Shown piece after piece: positions 1-8,812 of a stretch of DNA of 64,000 nt. A program made the translations under genes and the position numbers. Position 1 is the first letter of the stretch; each line of letters begins with the position of its first letter. This DNA is from Rohdeia sp041398665. GTDB taxonomy: Bacteria; Planctomycetota; UBA1135; GCA-002686595. The notes beneath the pieces are model-generated. The model was not told where the DNA came from, did not search any database, and saw only the letters and a program-made list of their open reading frames with translations. The stretch is taken from assembly GCA_041398665.1 (NCBI GenBank), contig JAWKUH010000012.1, positions 75,707 through 139,706 on the forward strand. Reading direction: 5' to 3'.

Positions 1-917
1 GCCAGGAGGACGTGCGCGAGGAGGTAGCCCGCCTCGGGATCGCGCGCCGACGCCGCGGCCATGAGCGGCGCCTTGGCGTCGGCGTAGCGGCCCTGCGCGA
101 CGAGGATCCGACCGCGCAGCGTGTTGGCCTCGCCGCGTTGGCGGCCGATCGCGTCGAGCTCGGCCAGCGCCTCGTCGGGGCGGCGCAGCAGGTACAGCAA
201 CCGCGCCCGCGCGAGGTGCCCCGCGTCGTCGTCGGCCGTCGTCAGCTCGAGCGCGCGTTCCCACTCGCCGCGCTCCGCGAGGACCACGGGGTCGTCCGAC
301 CCGCTCGCCGGCTGGTGCGCGTTCGCCGCGCTCCGGAGCCACTCCGCGAACCACAGGGGATCGAACGAGCGCACCCGGTCGATGCGCTCCAGGACGTTCC
401 CGTCGCCGTCGAGCACGAGGAACATCGGCTCGATGACGTCGAGCGGACGGAGCTCGTACTTCGCCGCGAGCGCCTCGTCGACGGTGCAGCGGACGGGCAC
501 GAAACGCGTCGCGAGGATCGAGTCGACGTCGGCGTCGCAGAAGAAGACCTGGCGGCAGTAGAGGTCGAGGATCGGCGCTCGATACATCTGCGCGCCGCGC
601 AGTTCGTTCTCGACGATCCTCGGCACGTACCACAGCACGAGCCGCCCCTCGGCCTTCGCGCGCGCGATCGCGCCGTCGAGCAGCGCGACGCGGTCGACCT
701 CGCGCTCGTCCTTCGTGAGGGAGCGCTTCGGGCTCCGCTGGTCGACGAAGACCGCGCCGTCCGACACGAAGCCGACGTGCGCGTCGAGGTCGGCGAGGTC
801 GATCTCCGTCGCGGCGGGTCGGCGCTCGCGCTGCGCGGCGGCGTCCGGCGGTGCGACGAGGGCGAGGGAGAGGAGCGCGAGGGCGAGGATGCTGGCGCGG
901 CGTCGGACGCTGTTCAT
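1..917 (-). CDS. Secreted thioredoxin-fold/TPR protein, 3' end beyond window
   Basis: Partial gene: it starts at an ATG at 917 and is still open at base 1, so the C-terminus is missing (305 codons visible). The first 28 residues form a signal peptide (MNSVRRRASILALALLSLAL, then an AAAQ cleavage region). Residues about 75-190 look like a thioredoxin_7-type fold (VLWYVP, then FVPVRCTVDE, then PMFLVLDGDGNVL), but the CxxC redox pair is absent; the cysteines present are in LYCRQVFFCD and VRC. From about residue 215 the chain is helical with TPR-like repeats (ARARLLYLLRRPDEALAELD, then GRILVAQGRYADAKAPL). This suggests an exported scaffold or folding-related protein rather than an oxidoreductase. 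It is divergent from the uspA gene at 1256. The family is recognised only at fold level. Confidence 0.7.
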   Translation of the reverse strand, partial: MNSVRRRASILALALLSLALVAPPDAAAQRERRPAATEIDLADLDAHVGFVSDGAVFVDQRSPKRSLTKDEREVDRVALLDGAIARAKAEGRLVLWYVPRIVENELRGAQMYRAPILDLYCRQVFFCDADVDSILATRFVPVRCTVDEALAAKYELRPLDVIEPMFLVLDGDGNVLERIDRVRSFDPLWFAEWLRSAANAHQPASGSDDPVVLAERGEWERALELTTADDDAGHLARARLLYLLRRPDEALAELDAIGRQRGEANTLRGRILVAQGRYADAKAPLMAAASARDPEAGYLLAHVLL

Positions 918-1255
918 GGTTCGTTGTGGCTCCGAGGAGGCTCCGAGCGTGCGCCCGTCCAGCGGCGAGTGCAAGGCCGGGGGCTCGCGCGTCCCCGCGC
1001 CGCCGCTCCTCGTCGCGCGAGACGCGCCGCGTGGAGCGCCGCGCCCGACCTCGGTCGGGTCGCACGTTCCGCCGGGTCGGTTCCGATCGGCGGGAGTGCG
1101 TAGAGCGTCGCCCGTCCGGGCCGTTCGCGGCGACGGCGCGCACGACGACGGCGCGGCGCCTTTGCACGCGCCGCCCGTTTCGTCATGCTTGAGCGCCCGA
1201 ACGGCGGGTCGCGACGACGACGGCGCGCTCGCCCCCGACCGAGGACGCCGAACCG
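918..1255. other. Divergent intergenic region, no gene
   Basis: About 340 bases between two divergent genes. Both strands must carry a promoter here. I see no convincing -35/-10 pair, no inverted repeat and no coding potential beyond random GC-rich open frames. Confidence 0.5.
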
Positions 1256-1702
1256 ATGAAGCTGAAGCACATCCTGCTCCCCACCGATCTCTCGGACGAG
1301 GCCAAGCGCGCCTTCGCACCGGTCGCCCAGCTCGCGCGCGACACCGGCGCCAAGGTGACCCTGCTGCACGTCGTGCGCATCCTCGTCACGACGCCTCCCG
1401 GCGCCATGTTCGCCGGGCCGCTCACGATCGGCGACCCGCGCCAGGAGCGCGAGGACGCGAAGAAGGCGCTCGACGAACAGGCCAAGGCGATGGGCGGCGG
1501 CTTCGAGGTCGCGACCGAGGTGCTGCTCGACGAGAGCGTGGGACGCGCCGTCGTGGAGTACGCCGAGCAGAACGACGTCGACGTGATCGCCGTGTCGACG
1601 CACGGTCGCAGCGGCCTGCGCCGGATCGTGCTCGGCTCGGTCGCCGAGGACATCCTGCACCGTGCACACATGCCGGTGCTGTGCTTCCCGCCGACGAAGT
1701 GA
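1256..1702 (+). CDS. Universal stress protein, UspA family
   Basis: A single-domain UspA fold of 148 aa, the usual length. The N-terminal strand and loop (KHILLPTDLSDEAKRA) and the C-terminal nucleotide-binding loop (STHGRSGLRRIVLGSVAED, residues 114-132) match the HG-9x-GS pattern of ATP-binding Usp proteins. The first Gly of the canonical G-2x-G motif is Ser, a common variant. It is a cytoplasmic stress protein; its actual ligand cannot be told from sequence. A GAGGA ribosome-binding site lies about 10 bases before the ATG. Its TGA overlaps the GTG of the next gene (GTGA), so the two are probably co-translated. Confidence 0.93.
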   Translation: MKLKHILLPTDLSDEAKRAFAPVAQLARDTGAKVTLLHVVRILVTTPPGAMFAGPLTIGDPRQEREDAKKALDEQAKAMGGGFEVATEVLLDESVGRAVVEYAEQNDVDVIAVSTHGRSGLRRIVLGSVAEDILHRAHMPVLCFPPTK

Positions 1703-2664
1703 GCGAGCGGACGTCCCGGTGGCGCATCGGCGCCGTCGGGCTCGTCCAGGTCGTCGGCACGGGCGCGGCGGGTGCGACGCTGCTCGCGTACGTGCCGCAC
1801 GCGTGGCCCTTCGAGCTGCTCGTGCACTGGCGCGTGCAGTACGTCGCGGTGCTCGTGCCGGCCGTCCTGGTGCTGCTCGCGGCGCGTCGCTTCGGTTGGA
1901 GCGCGGGACTCGCGGTCTTCGCCGTGCTCGACGGGATCGCGGTCGCGCCGCTGTTCATGGGTGAGCCCGACCGCGCACCCGACGGAACACCCGTCGTGCG
2001 CGCGCTCCTCGCCAACGTGAACTCGGGCAACCTGCGCGCCGACCTCGTGGGCGCGGCGATCCGAGCGACGGACCCGGACGTCGTCGTGCTCGAGGAGGTG
2101 AGCGCGCGGTGGCTGCGCGACCTCGCGCCGGTGCTCGCGGCCTACCCGTTCTCCGAGACCGCGCCGCGGAACGACAACTTCGGGATCGCGCTCTTCTCGC
2201 GCATCGAGATGCGCAGGGCTCTCACGACGGAGTTCGGCAGCGCGGGACTGCCGACGATCGTCGCCTCGCTCGGCCCGCAGGACGCGTCGTTCACGCTCGT
2301 CGCGACGCACCCCCTCCCGCCGATGGGCGGCAGGATGCGGTACCTGCGCGACGAGCAGTTGCGCGCGCTGGCCGAGGAGATCCCGGCGGAGCGCGGTCCG
2401 GTCGTGCTCCTCGGAGACCTCAACACGTCGCCGTTCGCGCCGATCTTCCGCGAGTTCCTCGCGACGTCGGGCCTGCGCGACAGCTCGGTCGGACGCGGGC
2501 ACCAGGCGACGTGGCCCGCGCGCTTCGGTCCGTTCGGCATCGCGCTCGACCATTGCCTGGTTTCGGACGACGTCGTCGTGACGCGCCGCGAGGTCGGGCC
2601 GTTCGTCGGCTCCGACCACCTCCCGATCACGGTCGAGTTCGCGATCCGCGCGCGCCGACCCTGA
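1699..2664 (+). CDS. Membrane-anchored endonuclease/exonuclease/phosphatase (EEP) family protein
   Basis: 321 aa. Three hydrophobic segments occupy residues about 10-88, followed by an EEP domain with all the catalytic landmarks: LANVNSGN (Asn107), VVVLEEV (Glu132/133), ATHPLPP (His204), LLGDLNTSPF (Asp240, Asn242) and GSDHLPITV (Asp306-His307). This layout resembles bacterial membrane EEP proteins that probably act on phosphodiesters or phospholipid headgroups outside the cytoplasm; the substrate is unknown. The GTG start at 1699 overlaps the uspA stop and keeps the first membrane segment close to the N-terminus; longer upstream starts lie inside uspA. The gene converges with the glycosyltransferase, with six bases between the stops and a 14-base perfect palindrome (2661-2674) over the junction. 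Confidence 0.9.
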   Translation: MSERTSRWRIGAVGLVQVVGTGAAGATLLAYVPHAWPFELLVHWRVQYVAVLVPAVLVLLAARRFGWSAGLAVFAVLDGIAVAPLFMGEPDRAPDGTPVVRALLANVNSGNLRADLVGAAIRATDPDVVVLEEVSARWLRDLAPVLAAYPFSETAPRNDNFGIALFSRIEMRRALTTEFGSAGLPTIVASLGPQDASFTLVATHPLPPMGGRMRYLRDEQLRALAEEIPAERGPVVLLGDLNTSPFAPIFREFLATSGLRDSSVGRGHQATWPARFGPFGIALDHCLVSDDVVVTRREVGPFVGSDHLPITVEFAIRARRP

Positions 2665-2670
2665 CGCGCG

Positions 2671-3909
2671 TCAGGCCGCGGCGCGGCGCGAGCGCTCGAC
2701 CGCCTCGACGGTCCAGGCGGCTCGACGCGCGTACCAGGCGTCGGCCGCGTGGTAGCGACCGGCCTCGAGCGCGTGCGGCGCGAGTTCGAGGAGCTTGCGG
2801 CGGTCGCGCGCGAGATCGACGAGCGTCGCCACGGCCGCCGCGGAGTCGGAGCGCGGGAGCACGACGGCCGCGCGCTCCGCCTCGGCGCGTTCGCGGACGT
2901 ACGCGATGTCCGTCGCGACGAGCGGGAGCCCGGCCGCGTAGCCGTCGAAGATCATGCGCGGCGTGTCCTCGGCGAAGGGCGTGAACAGGAGCGCGTCGTA
3001 CTCCGCGAGACGCCCGATCAGCTCCGGTCCGTACGCCGCCTTGCCGAGGAAGCGCACGCGCTCCCCCACCCCGAGCTCGCGCACGCGCGCCTCGAGCGCG
3101 CCCTTCTGCTCGCCGTCGCCCAGGAGGTCGAACACGACGTCCGCACCGGCGCGCGCGGCGCGTGCGACCCACTCGACGGCGTGCGCGAGACCCTTGCGCT
3201 CCACGAAGCGACCGCAGTAGACGAAGCGCAGCGCGTCGCCCGTGCGCGCGCGTTCGCGACGGCGCTCGAGCGGCGCGTCGCCGACGACGTGCGCACCGAG
3301 GTACGACGTGTCGTGGAACTCGCGGACGTTCCGCGCGTACGGACCGTAGCGCGCGACGAGGTCGCGACCCTTGAGCAACGACAGGTCGGCGCGGGCGACG
3401 CAGCTCCGCACGACGCGTTCGTAGGCCTTGCCGTACAGCGCCGCTCGGAGCCGCCGAACGGGGTCCCCCGCCGCGAGTTCGCGCTCCTGGAGCACGATGT
3501 CGGTGTCCTGCACGAACACGGTCGGTACACCGCGGTCGGCCGCCGCGCGCCACGCGATCGTCATGACCGGCTTGAACAGGTCGTTCGCCCCGGCGTGCAC
3601 GACGTCGGCGCGAGCGAGCAACCGCTCGACGTCCGCGCACCAGCGCTTGCGTCCGCTCGTCCAGAACTCGCGCGCGCGCAGCGACGCGGGGATCGACGGG
3701 ACGAGTTCGATCCCGTCGCGCGACGGCTCGACCTCCTCCAACACTCCGGCCGCCGTGGCGGGGTCGGCGCCGGGAGCGAGGACGACGAACTCGCCGAAGC
3801 GGCCGTCGAAGGAGTCGCGCAGGAGCTCGAGCGCGCGCTTCCAGTCCGTGGTGACCAGGCGGCGCTCGCCGTCCGCGTAGATCGGGGCGACGATGGGGAC
3901 GAGGTACAT
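2671..3909 (-). CDS. Glycosyltransferase, GT-B fold, GT4-like
   Basis: 412 aa. The C-terminal Rossmann half shows the GT4/Glycos_transf_1 pattern: FVYCGRFVERKGLAHAVEWV, then LLGDGEQ, then VRFLGKAAYGPELIGRLAEY, then the E-x7-E-like acceptor region in FTPFAEDTPRMIFDGYAAGL and VATDIAYVRE. The N-terminal half (YLVPIVAPIYADGE, then DVVHAGANDLFKPV) fits the acceptor-binding domain. It probably builds a cell-surface or exopolysaccharide glycan; donor and acceptor are unknown. The ATG at 3909 was chosen because it begins the first conserved strand; upstream codons would run into the porin gene. It may share a transcript with the porin upstream (70-base gap). Confidence 0.88.
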   Translation of the reverse strand: MYLVPIVAPIYADGERRLVTTDWKRALELLRDSFDGRFGEFVVLAPGADPATAAGVLEEVEPSRDGIELVPSIPASLRAREFWTSGRKRWCADVERLLARADVVHAGANDLFKPVMTIAWRAAADRGVPTVFVQDTDIVLQERELAAGDPVRRLRAALYGKAYERVVRSCVARADLSLLKGRDLVARYGPYARNVREFHDTSYLGAHVVGDAPLERRRERARTGDALRFVYCGRFVERKGLAHAVEWVARAARAGADVVFDLLGDGEQKGALEARVRELGVGERVRFLGKAAYGPELIGRLAEYDALLFTPFAEDTPRMIFDGYAAGLPLVATDIAYVRERAEAERAAVVLPRSDSAAAVATLVDLARDRRKLLELAPHALEAGRYHAADAWYARRAAWTVEAVERSRRAAA

Positions 3910-3979
3910 GGGCGGATCCGTCGTCCATCGACCGCCGGGGCTCCCGGGGTGGAGCGAAGAGGGCGGGATCCGGGCGGGG

Positions 3980-5284
3980 TCAGAGCGTGAGCGTCGCCCA
4001 GAACGCCACGTCGGTGGAGTCCGAGGCGAAACCGTCCGCGTCGTAGTCGGCGAGCTGGATCGCGAGTTCGAGCTCGTCCGCCGCCCGGTACGAGAGGAGC
4101 ACGTCCCACTCGCTGCCGTAGGCCGCGCCGCCGCGCTCCGCCTCGAAGTCGTGCCACGCACCTGTGAGCGTGAACCGGCCGAGTTCGACGCGCGCGCCGA
4201 TCGATCGGTCGACGAGCCCGTCGGGCGGCGTCGCGGCGAAGATCGCGAGGAGCCCGTTCATGTCGTCGAGGTTCGCGAGCGGCGTCGAGAACTCGTCCCC
4301 CGCCGCGGGCGAGCCGCCGCCGAGTCGTTCGAGCTGGGCGTAGATGCCGAACGCGCCGCGCTCGAGGCCGATGCGGGCGCGCGCGTAGCTCGACGTGTAC
4401 TCGTTCGGGTTCGGGCCCGTGTCGCTCTGGGTCGCGAGCTCGCCGAGCCAGACGAGGTCGTTGCGGAGCGTGAGCGGCGTGCGGCCGGCGACGCGCCCGC
4501 CGAGCGTCTCCGAGGCGTGCGCGGGGTCGTCGTCGACGTCGACCTGCACGAAGTAGAGCGACACGTCGAGCTCGTCGGTCGGTGCGAAGCCGACGTCGAG
4601 GACGTGCGTCGCCATGTACGAGCGTCCGTTCGGCGCGTCGTCGCCGAACGGTCGGTTGACGGCGCGGAGGTAGGCGTAGCTCGCGTCGAGCACACCGAGC
4701 ACGGGGCTCTCCACCACGAGTCCGTCGTACACCTGGTCGTTCTGGCGCCAGGGGTTCGTGCCGACGAGGCGGCCCTCGTCGAGCTGGTACGCGAGGCGGC
4801 CCGCCTGCAGCGCGACGCCGCTGTCGTCGACGAAGCGCGCGAACACGCGGTTGAGCGTCGTGCCCTCCGGATCCGGCACGAGCGGTCGGTCCGTCGCCCC
4901 GTTCAGACCGTCGTCGAAGCTCTCGCTGCCGAGGACCGTGACGTTCTCGACCTCCGCCCCGACGGAGAGGCCGCGGAAGGGCGCGGTCTCGAAGCCGAAC
5001 GCGGTGCGGACCGTCGCGGCCTCGGAGCGGCGCGGGAAGCCGTCGGTCGCGAGGTTCTCGTAGCGCGGGCGGACGGTGAGCGAGAGGCGCGCGCCGCGCG
5101 CGGCGTCGAGGACCTCGTCGAAGAGGCCGGGGCCGGTCGCGGGTGCCGGCGCGAGCGCTGCCGCGCTCGAAGGTGCGGGCCGTTCCGGTGCGACGGCGGC
5201 CTGGGCGCGGGCCGTCGGCGCGAGGAGCGCGGCGGTCAAGGCGGCGACCGCGAGGGCGCGCGAGCTCGTGGGCTGGATGGGCAC
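3980..5284 (-). CDS. Outer-membrane beta-barrel (porin/alginate-export-like)
   Basis: 434 aa. A cleavable signal peptide (RALAVAALTAALLAPTARAQ) is followed by a long run of alternating hydrophobic/polar strands. Barrel-type phrases include LSLTVRPRYENLATDGFPRR, RVFARFVDDSGVALQAGRLA, ASYAYLRAVNRPFG, SYARARIGLERGAFGIYAQL and a terminal strand VAFWATLTL ending in a hydrophobic residue, as expected for BAM-inserted proteins. The QAGRLAYQLDEGRLVG element recalls AlgE/alginate_exp-type barrels, where that arginine-lined strand faces the pore. Function is inferred as passive or selective diffusion; the substrate is unknown. It implies a diderm envelope. Confidence 0.8.
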   Translation of the reverse strand: MPIQPTSSRALAVAALTAALLAPTARAQAAVAPERPAPSSAAALAPAPATGPGLFDEVLDAARGARLSLTVRPRYENLATDGFPRRSEAATVRTAFGFETAPFRGLSVGAEVENVTVLGSESFDDGLNGATDRPLVPDPEGTTLNRVFARFVDDSGVALQAGRLAYQLDEGRLVGTNPWRQNDQVYDGLVVESPVLGVLDASYAYLRAVNRPFGDDAPNGRSYMATHVLDVGFAPTDELDVSLYFVQVDVDDDPAHASETLGGRVAGRTPLTLRNDLVWLGELATQSDTGPNPNEYTSSYARARIGLERGAFGIYAQLERLGGGSPAAGDEFSTPLANLDDMNGLLAIFAATPPDGLVDRSIGARVELGRFTLTGAWHDFEAERGGAAYGSEWDVLLSYRAADELELAIQLADYDADGFASDSTDVAFWATLTL

Positions 5285-5398
5285 GGGGGACCTGGGCGCG
5301 CCGGGCGCACTCCCCGAAACCTATCCCGGTGGGCGAGCGCGGGCGGGGATCGAGGCGCCGCCGGTCGAATCGCCGTCCGACGCTGCTCCGAAATGCGC

Positions 5399-5427
5399 GA
5401 GCCCCGGAGCGGGTCGCGCCGGGGCTC
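5399..5427 (-). terminator. GC-rich hairpin downstream of rpmG
   Basis: A perfect 9-bp stem, GAGCCCCGG / CCGGGGCTC, with an 11-base loop. It lies between the rpmG stop and the porin start, so it could be a second terminator for rpmG or part of the porin leader. There is no U-tract. Confidence 0.4.
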
Positions 5428-5517
5428 GATGCGGCAGGCCGAGGACGTGGGCCTGGTCGTGGCGGGGGCTCGCTGCGGCGCGCCCTGTTCGGGGCACCGC
5501 GTGCGGGGAGCCGTGTT

Positions 5518-5539
5518 CGGGGAGCGTCCGCGCTCCCCG
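5518..5539 (-). terminator. rpmG terminator hairpin
   Basis: A perfect 9-bp stem, CGGGGAGCG / CGCTCCCCG, closing a four-base loop, starting nine bases after the rpmG stop codon. Position and strength fit intrinsic termination, though no U-tract follows, which is common in GC-rich genomes. Confidence 0.6.
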
Positions 5540-5547
5540 GAAGCCCG

Positions 5548-5706
5548 TCAGAGCTTCTTCTCCTTGTGCGGAGTGTGGCTCCGGCAGAAGGGGCAGAACT
5601 TCTTCTTCTCGAGCTTGTACGCCGCCTTCTGGCGCTTGTGCGTCGTGTAGTTGCGCGAGCTGCACTCGTTGCACACGAGCCAGATGTAGCGTTCCTTGAT
5701 CTTCAC
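5548..5706 (-). CDS. rpmG: 50S ribosomal protein L33
   Basis: A 52-residue protein starting at a GTG (VKIKERYIWLVCNECSSRNY) and ending PHKEKKL. It has the zinc-binding form of L33, with paired cysteines in VCNEC and FCPFC plus the conserved NYTTHKR and KKKFCPFCR segments. It is a component of the large ribosomal subunit near the E site. The gene is usually followed by tRNA-Trp, secE and nusG; here it stands alone between a palindromic repeat cluster and the porin, so this is a detached copy. No ATG is available in frame nearby, and the GTG fits the family length exactly. Confidence 0.95.
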   Translation of the reverse strand: MKIKERYIWLVCNECSSRNYTTHKRQKAAYKLEKKKFCPFCRSHTPHKEKKL

Positions 5707-5810
5707 GGTGCTGGATCCTTCGCGGGACGGCCTCCGTCGTGCGGAGGGCCGAGAAGTCTACGGACCGCCTCCCCCCCGCGCCAGCCCCGACCGGCCCGAT
5801 CGCGCCCCAC

Positions 5811-6089
5811 CGAACCTGGTTCGTCTGACCAGGACCAGGCCGAAGGAACCAGGTTGGGTCGGACGCACCGACCCTTGGGGCGCGGACGAGCCCGCCAGGG
5901 CCCCAGGGCAAACCCGAAGAACTGGTCAACCGAACCAGGTTCGATCAGCCCAGCCCCGCGGCAACGAGCCGAACGAACCAGGTCGGGTCGGACGGACGGC
6001 GCCTGCTCCGCACCGGCCCTGGGGCGCGAACGAGCCCGCCGACCCCCCTGGGGTAAACCCCAAGAACTGGTCAACCGAACCAGGTTCGG
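5811..6089. repeat. REP-like palindromic repeat cluster
   Basis: Three copies of the near-palindrome CGAACC-W-GGTTCG lie at 5811-5823, 5931-5943 and 6075-6088, plus decayed half-copies around 5846-5860 and 5975-5990. Two longer units align with each other: about 5846-5957 and about 5975-6097 share the order AACCAGGT-GGGTCGGACG, GGGGCGCG-ACGAGCCCGCC, AAGAACTGGTCAACCGAACC (from 5917 and 6062, 145 bases apart). The cluster fills the 383-base gap between folE and rpmG and holds no plausible gene. It looks like a dispersed extragenic palindrome family. Confidence 0.75.
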
Positions 6090-6090
6090 T
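6074..6090 (-). terminator. Hairpin at the folE 3' end
   Basis: ACCGAACC-A-GGTTCGGT is a perfect 8-bp inverted repeat with a one-base centre. It begins at the last base of the folE stop codon and is followed on the minus strand by a U-richer stretch (TTGACCAGTTCTT). It probably terminates folE and is also the last unit of the palindromic cluster. The very short loop means the real hairpin would open one or two pairs. Confidence 0.5.
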
Positions 6091-6716
6091 CAGCCCCGGA
6101 TCATCGCCAGGAGCTCCTTCCGGGTCGTCGCGTTGGTGCGGAAGGCACCGAGCATGCGACTCGTCACGGTGGCGGAGCTCGGCTTGTGCACGCCGCGCGT
6201 CGTCATGCACTGGTGCGAGGCTTCGATCAGGACGGCGACGCCCCTCGGCTGGAGGACGCGGTCGATGGTGTCGGCGACCTGGACGGTCAGCTTCTCCTGG
6301 ATCTGCAGCCGCTTGGCGTAGATCTCGACGACGCGCGCCAGCTTGCTGATCCCGACCACGCGGCGGTCCGGCAGGTAGGCGACGTGGGCCCGACCGAGGA
6401 TCGGGACCATGTGGTGCTCGCAGTGCGACTCGAGCTCGATGTCCTTCACGAGGACGATCTCGTCGTAGCCCTCGACCTCCTCGAAGGTCGTCGCGAGCAC
6501 CGCCTCGGGGTCCTGCGCGTAGCCCGCGAAGAACTCCTCGTAGGAGCGCACGACGCGCGCCGGCGTGTCGAGCAGCCCCTCGCGGTCCGGATCGTCGCCG
6601 GCCCAGCGGATCAGCGTCCGCACGGCCTCTTCCGCGACCTCGCGGCTCGGTCGGTCCACCGCGGGAACGCGGCCGTCGAACGCGCTCGTTCGCGCATCGT
6701 TCGTGTCTCGTCGCAT
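6090..6716 (-). CDS. folE: GTP cyclohydrolase I (FolE)
   Basis: 208 aa. It catalyses GTP to 7,8-dihydroneopterin triphosphate plus formate, the entry step to tetrahydrofolate (and queuosine-type) pathways. Zinc ligands are visible at Cys99, His102 and Cys170 (ELESHCEHHMVP; ASHQCMTTRGV). The substrate-binding segments GRAHVAYLPDRRVVGISKLA and LQIQEKLT are intact, so this is the zinc-dependent type IA enzyme and not FolE2. An N-terminal extension of about 22 residues precedes the conserved helix. The ATG has GAGGG about eight bases upstream. fhs at 50.3-51.9 kb also serves one-carbon metabolism but is far away. Confidence 0.98.
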   Translation of the reverse strand: MRRDTNDARTSAFDGRVPAVDRPSREVAEEAVRTLIRWAGDDPDREGLLDTPARVVRSYEEFFAGYAQDPEAVLATTFEEVEGYDEIVLVKDIELESHCEHHMVPILGRAHVAYLPDRRVVGISKLARVVEIYAKRLQIQEKLTVQVADTIDRVLQPRGVAVLIEASHQCMTTRGVHKPSSATVTSRMLGAFRTNATTRKELLAMIRG

Positions 6717-6907
6717 CGTGCGGTCCCTCGCCGTGGGAAGGCGCCGTGGAAAGACGCCGTGCGCCGCCGTGCAGCGGGCGGGCGTCGATCGGGGGTGTTC
6801 GGGCGCCGGGGCGGAGCTTAGCCGACGTCGCGGCCGCGCGCCCCGCGGCCTCCCGGGAGATCGCGGCCGATCCGAGCCGGGCGGCGTCTATCGTCTTCCG
6901 CCGAGGC

Positions 6908-8812
6908 ATGGAACAGCAGACCGCCACCGCGTTGCACCTGGAGCGCCTCGAACGGACGCGCCGTGTCGCGGGCTGGATCGCGCTCCTCCTGGCCCTGCCG
7001 CTGTGTCTCGCGACCTTCTCGCACTGGGTCTTCGCCGCGGATCCGCTCGCGACGACGGAGAGCGGATGGATCGCGGCCCTGCTCGCCGTCGTCCTGCCCG
7101 GCGGCGGTTTCGGAGCGCTCGTCCTCGTCGCCTGCTTCTCGACCTGGCGCATGCTCGCGTGGCGGGTGCGCACGCTGCGGGTCGTCACGACGTCGGCCGG
7201 CACCGAGCGCCGCGCGCTCGCCGCCCCCCTCCTCGGCACGCGGCTCTTCCCGCTGCTCACGGTCCTCCAGCACGTCGCGTTCGTCGCCACCGGCCTGGGT
7301 TCGTGGATCTTCCTGCGCGAGCTGCTCAGCGACGCGGCGCCGCCGACGCGCAGCACGCCGGGCTGGTTCGCGTTCCTGCCCGACGCCGCCGCCGCGAGCG
7401 GACTCGTCGCGGCCGAACGCACGTGGCAGGTGTGGGTCGGCGTCGCCCACCTCGCGCTCGGTGCGGCCGCCGCGCTCGTCGCGACCTGGTTCGAGTCGGT
7501 CGACCGTGAACTCGCGCCGGAAGCGCGCGGCGTCGCCTGCTGGCTGCGCGTCGCGACGTGGTACGGACTCGTCGCCGGCGCACCGCTCGTCGCCGCGGGA
7601 CTGCTGCCGGAGTACGCCGGCGCGCTGCACCTCGCGGCGATCCGCTCGGTGCTCGACGGCTTCGTCGCGGTGCTGTGGTTCGAGCTCCTCCTGCGCGCGC
7701 TCGCCGCGACGTGGGCGCGCTTCTACTCGGGCGTCGCGAACCCCGGCGCGTCGGTGTGGACGGACGCCGTCGTCCCGCGCCTGCTCGGCTCCTCGTTCAA
7801 CCCGGTGCGCAGCGTCTTCGGCGTCGCCGCGGACGGCTTCGGCATCGACCTGCGCGGGACGTACGCGCTCGACTACATGCGCCGAGCGCTGCTGCCGATC
7901 GCAGCGGCGCTCGTCGCGATCGTGTGGCTGTCGACGTCGCTGCGCGCGGTCCCCGAGTGGTCCGTCGGTGTGCTCGAGCGCTTCGGGAAGCGACCGACCG
8001 ACGGCGGCCTGCTCGAACCCGGCCTCCACGTGCTCCTGCCCTGGCCGTTCGACCGCGTGCGCGAGGTCGAGGTCGCGCGCGTGCAGAGCACGCCGGTCGG
8101 CTACGAGCGCGCGATCGCCGGAGCGTCGCTCCTGTGGACCAAGGCGCACGCCGAACGCGAGTACCGCCTCGTCCTCGGCGACGGCGACGAGCTCCTGTCG
8201 ATCAACGGCGTGCTCCACTGGCGCCCGAGCGACCCCTTGGCCTTCGTCTACGGCACCGCCGACCCGGTCGCCGCGCTGCGCGACGTCGCGGACGGCGTCC
8301 TGCTCGAGGCGACGCGCGGACTGCGCCTCGGGGACGTGCTCGAGGGCGACGTCGCAGCGCTGACCGACCGCTTCGAACGGCGCATCCGCGAGGAGGTGGA
8401 GCGCCGCGGGCTCGGCATCGAGATCGTCGACTTCGCCGTGCTCGGACTGCACCCGCCGCTCGACGTCGCCGCGGACTACCAGAGCGTCGTCTCCGCGCAG
8501 ATCGACCGCGAGCGCTTCGTCGTGGAGGCCGAGACGGACGCGGAGAGCAAGAAGATCGCCGCCGACGCCGACGCGCACGAACAACGGACGCTCGCCGAGA
8601 TCGACGCGGTCAACGCGCGGTCCGAGGGCCTGGCGCAGGTCGAGGCCACGGCGAGCGTGGTGCGCGCCACGACCCACAACGAGGCGACCGTGCGCCTCGT
8701 GCTCCAACTGCAGCGCCTCGCCGAGGTGCTGCGCGGCCAGCCCTACTACCTGTTCGACTCCGGCCTCGGCGAGGCGGGCGCGAGCTTCTGGTACCTCACG
8801 AACGACCGATGA
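6908..8812 (+). CDS. HflK-like SPFH/band 7 protein with polytopic N-terminal domain
   Basis: 634 aa. The first 340 residues carry about six hydrophobic segments (for example WIALLLALPLCLATF and AALLAVVLPGGGFGALVLVA). A further membrane span at about 325-342 leads into an SPFH domain (about 345-565: VPEWSVGVLERFGKRP, then LLEPGLHVLLPWPFDRV, then LLSINGVLHWRPSDPLAFVY) and a charged coiled coil (about 540-600). Canonical HflK is about 400 aa with one span, so the large membrane module is unusual. By family it may form ring assemblies with HflC-type partners that regulate a membrane protease or another membrane complex. The ATG at 6908 begins a clean N-terminus. Its stop overlaps the next start (ATGA). 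Confidence 0.85.
   Translation: MEQQTATALHLERLERTRRVAGWIALLLALPLCLATFSHWVFAADPLATTESGWIAALLAVVLPGGGFGALVLVACFSTWRMLAWRVRTLRVVTTSAGTERRALAAPLLGTRLFPLLTVLQHVAFVATGLGSWIFLRELLSDAAPPTRSTPGWFAFLPDAAAASGLVAAERTWQVWVGVAHLALGAAAALVATWFESVDRELAPEARGVACWLRVATWYGLVAGAPLVAAGLLPEYAGALHLAAIRSVLDGFVAVLWFELLLRALAATWARFYSGVANPGASVWTDAVVPRLLGSSFNPVRSVFGVAADGFGIDLRGTYALDYMRRALLPIAAALVAIVWLSTSLRAVPEWSVGVLERFGKRPTDGGLLEPGLHVLLPWPFDRVREVEVARVQSTPVGYERAIAGASLLWTKAHAEREYRLVLGDGDELLSINGVLHWRPSDPLAFVYGTADPVAALRDVADGVLLEATRGLRLGDVLEGDVAALTDRFERRIREEVERRGLGIEIVDFAVLGLHPPLDVAADYQSVVSAQIDRERFVVEAETDAESKKIAADADAHEQRTLAEIDAVNARSEGLAQVEATASVVRATTHNEATVRLVLQLQRLAEVLRGQPYYLFDSGLGEAGASFWYLTNDR

Noticed and set aside
2661..2674. 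CTGACGCGCGTCAG perfect palindrome at the EEP/glycosyltransferase junction
   Set aside because: It has no loop and consists mainly of the two stop codons and a GCGC centre; chance is likely in this composition, so it is not called as a terminator.
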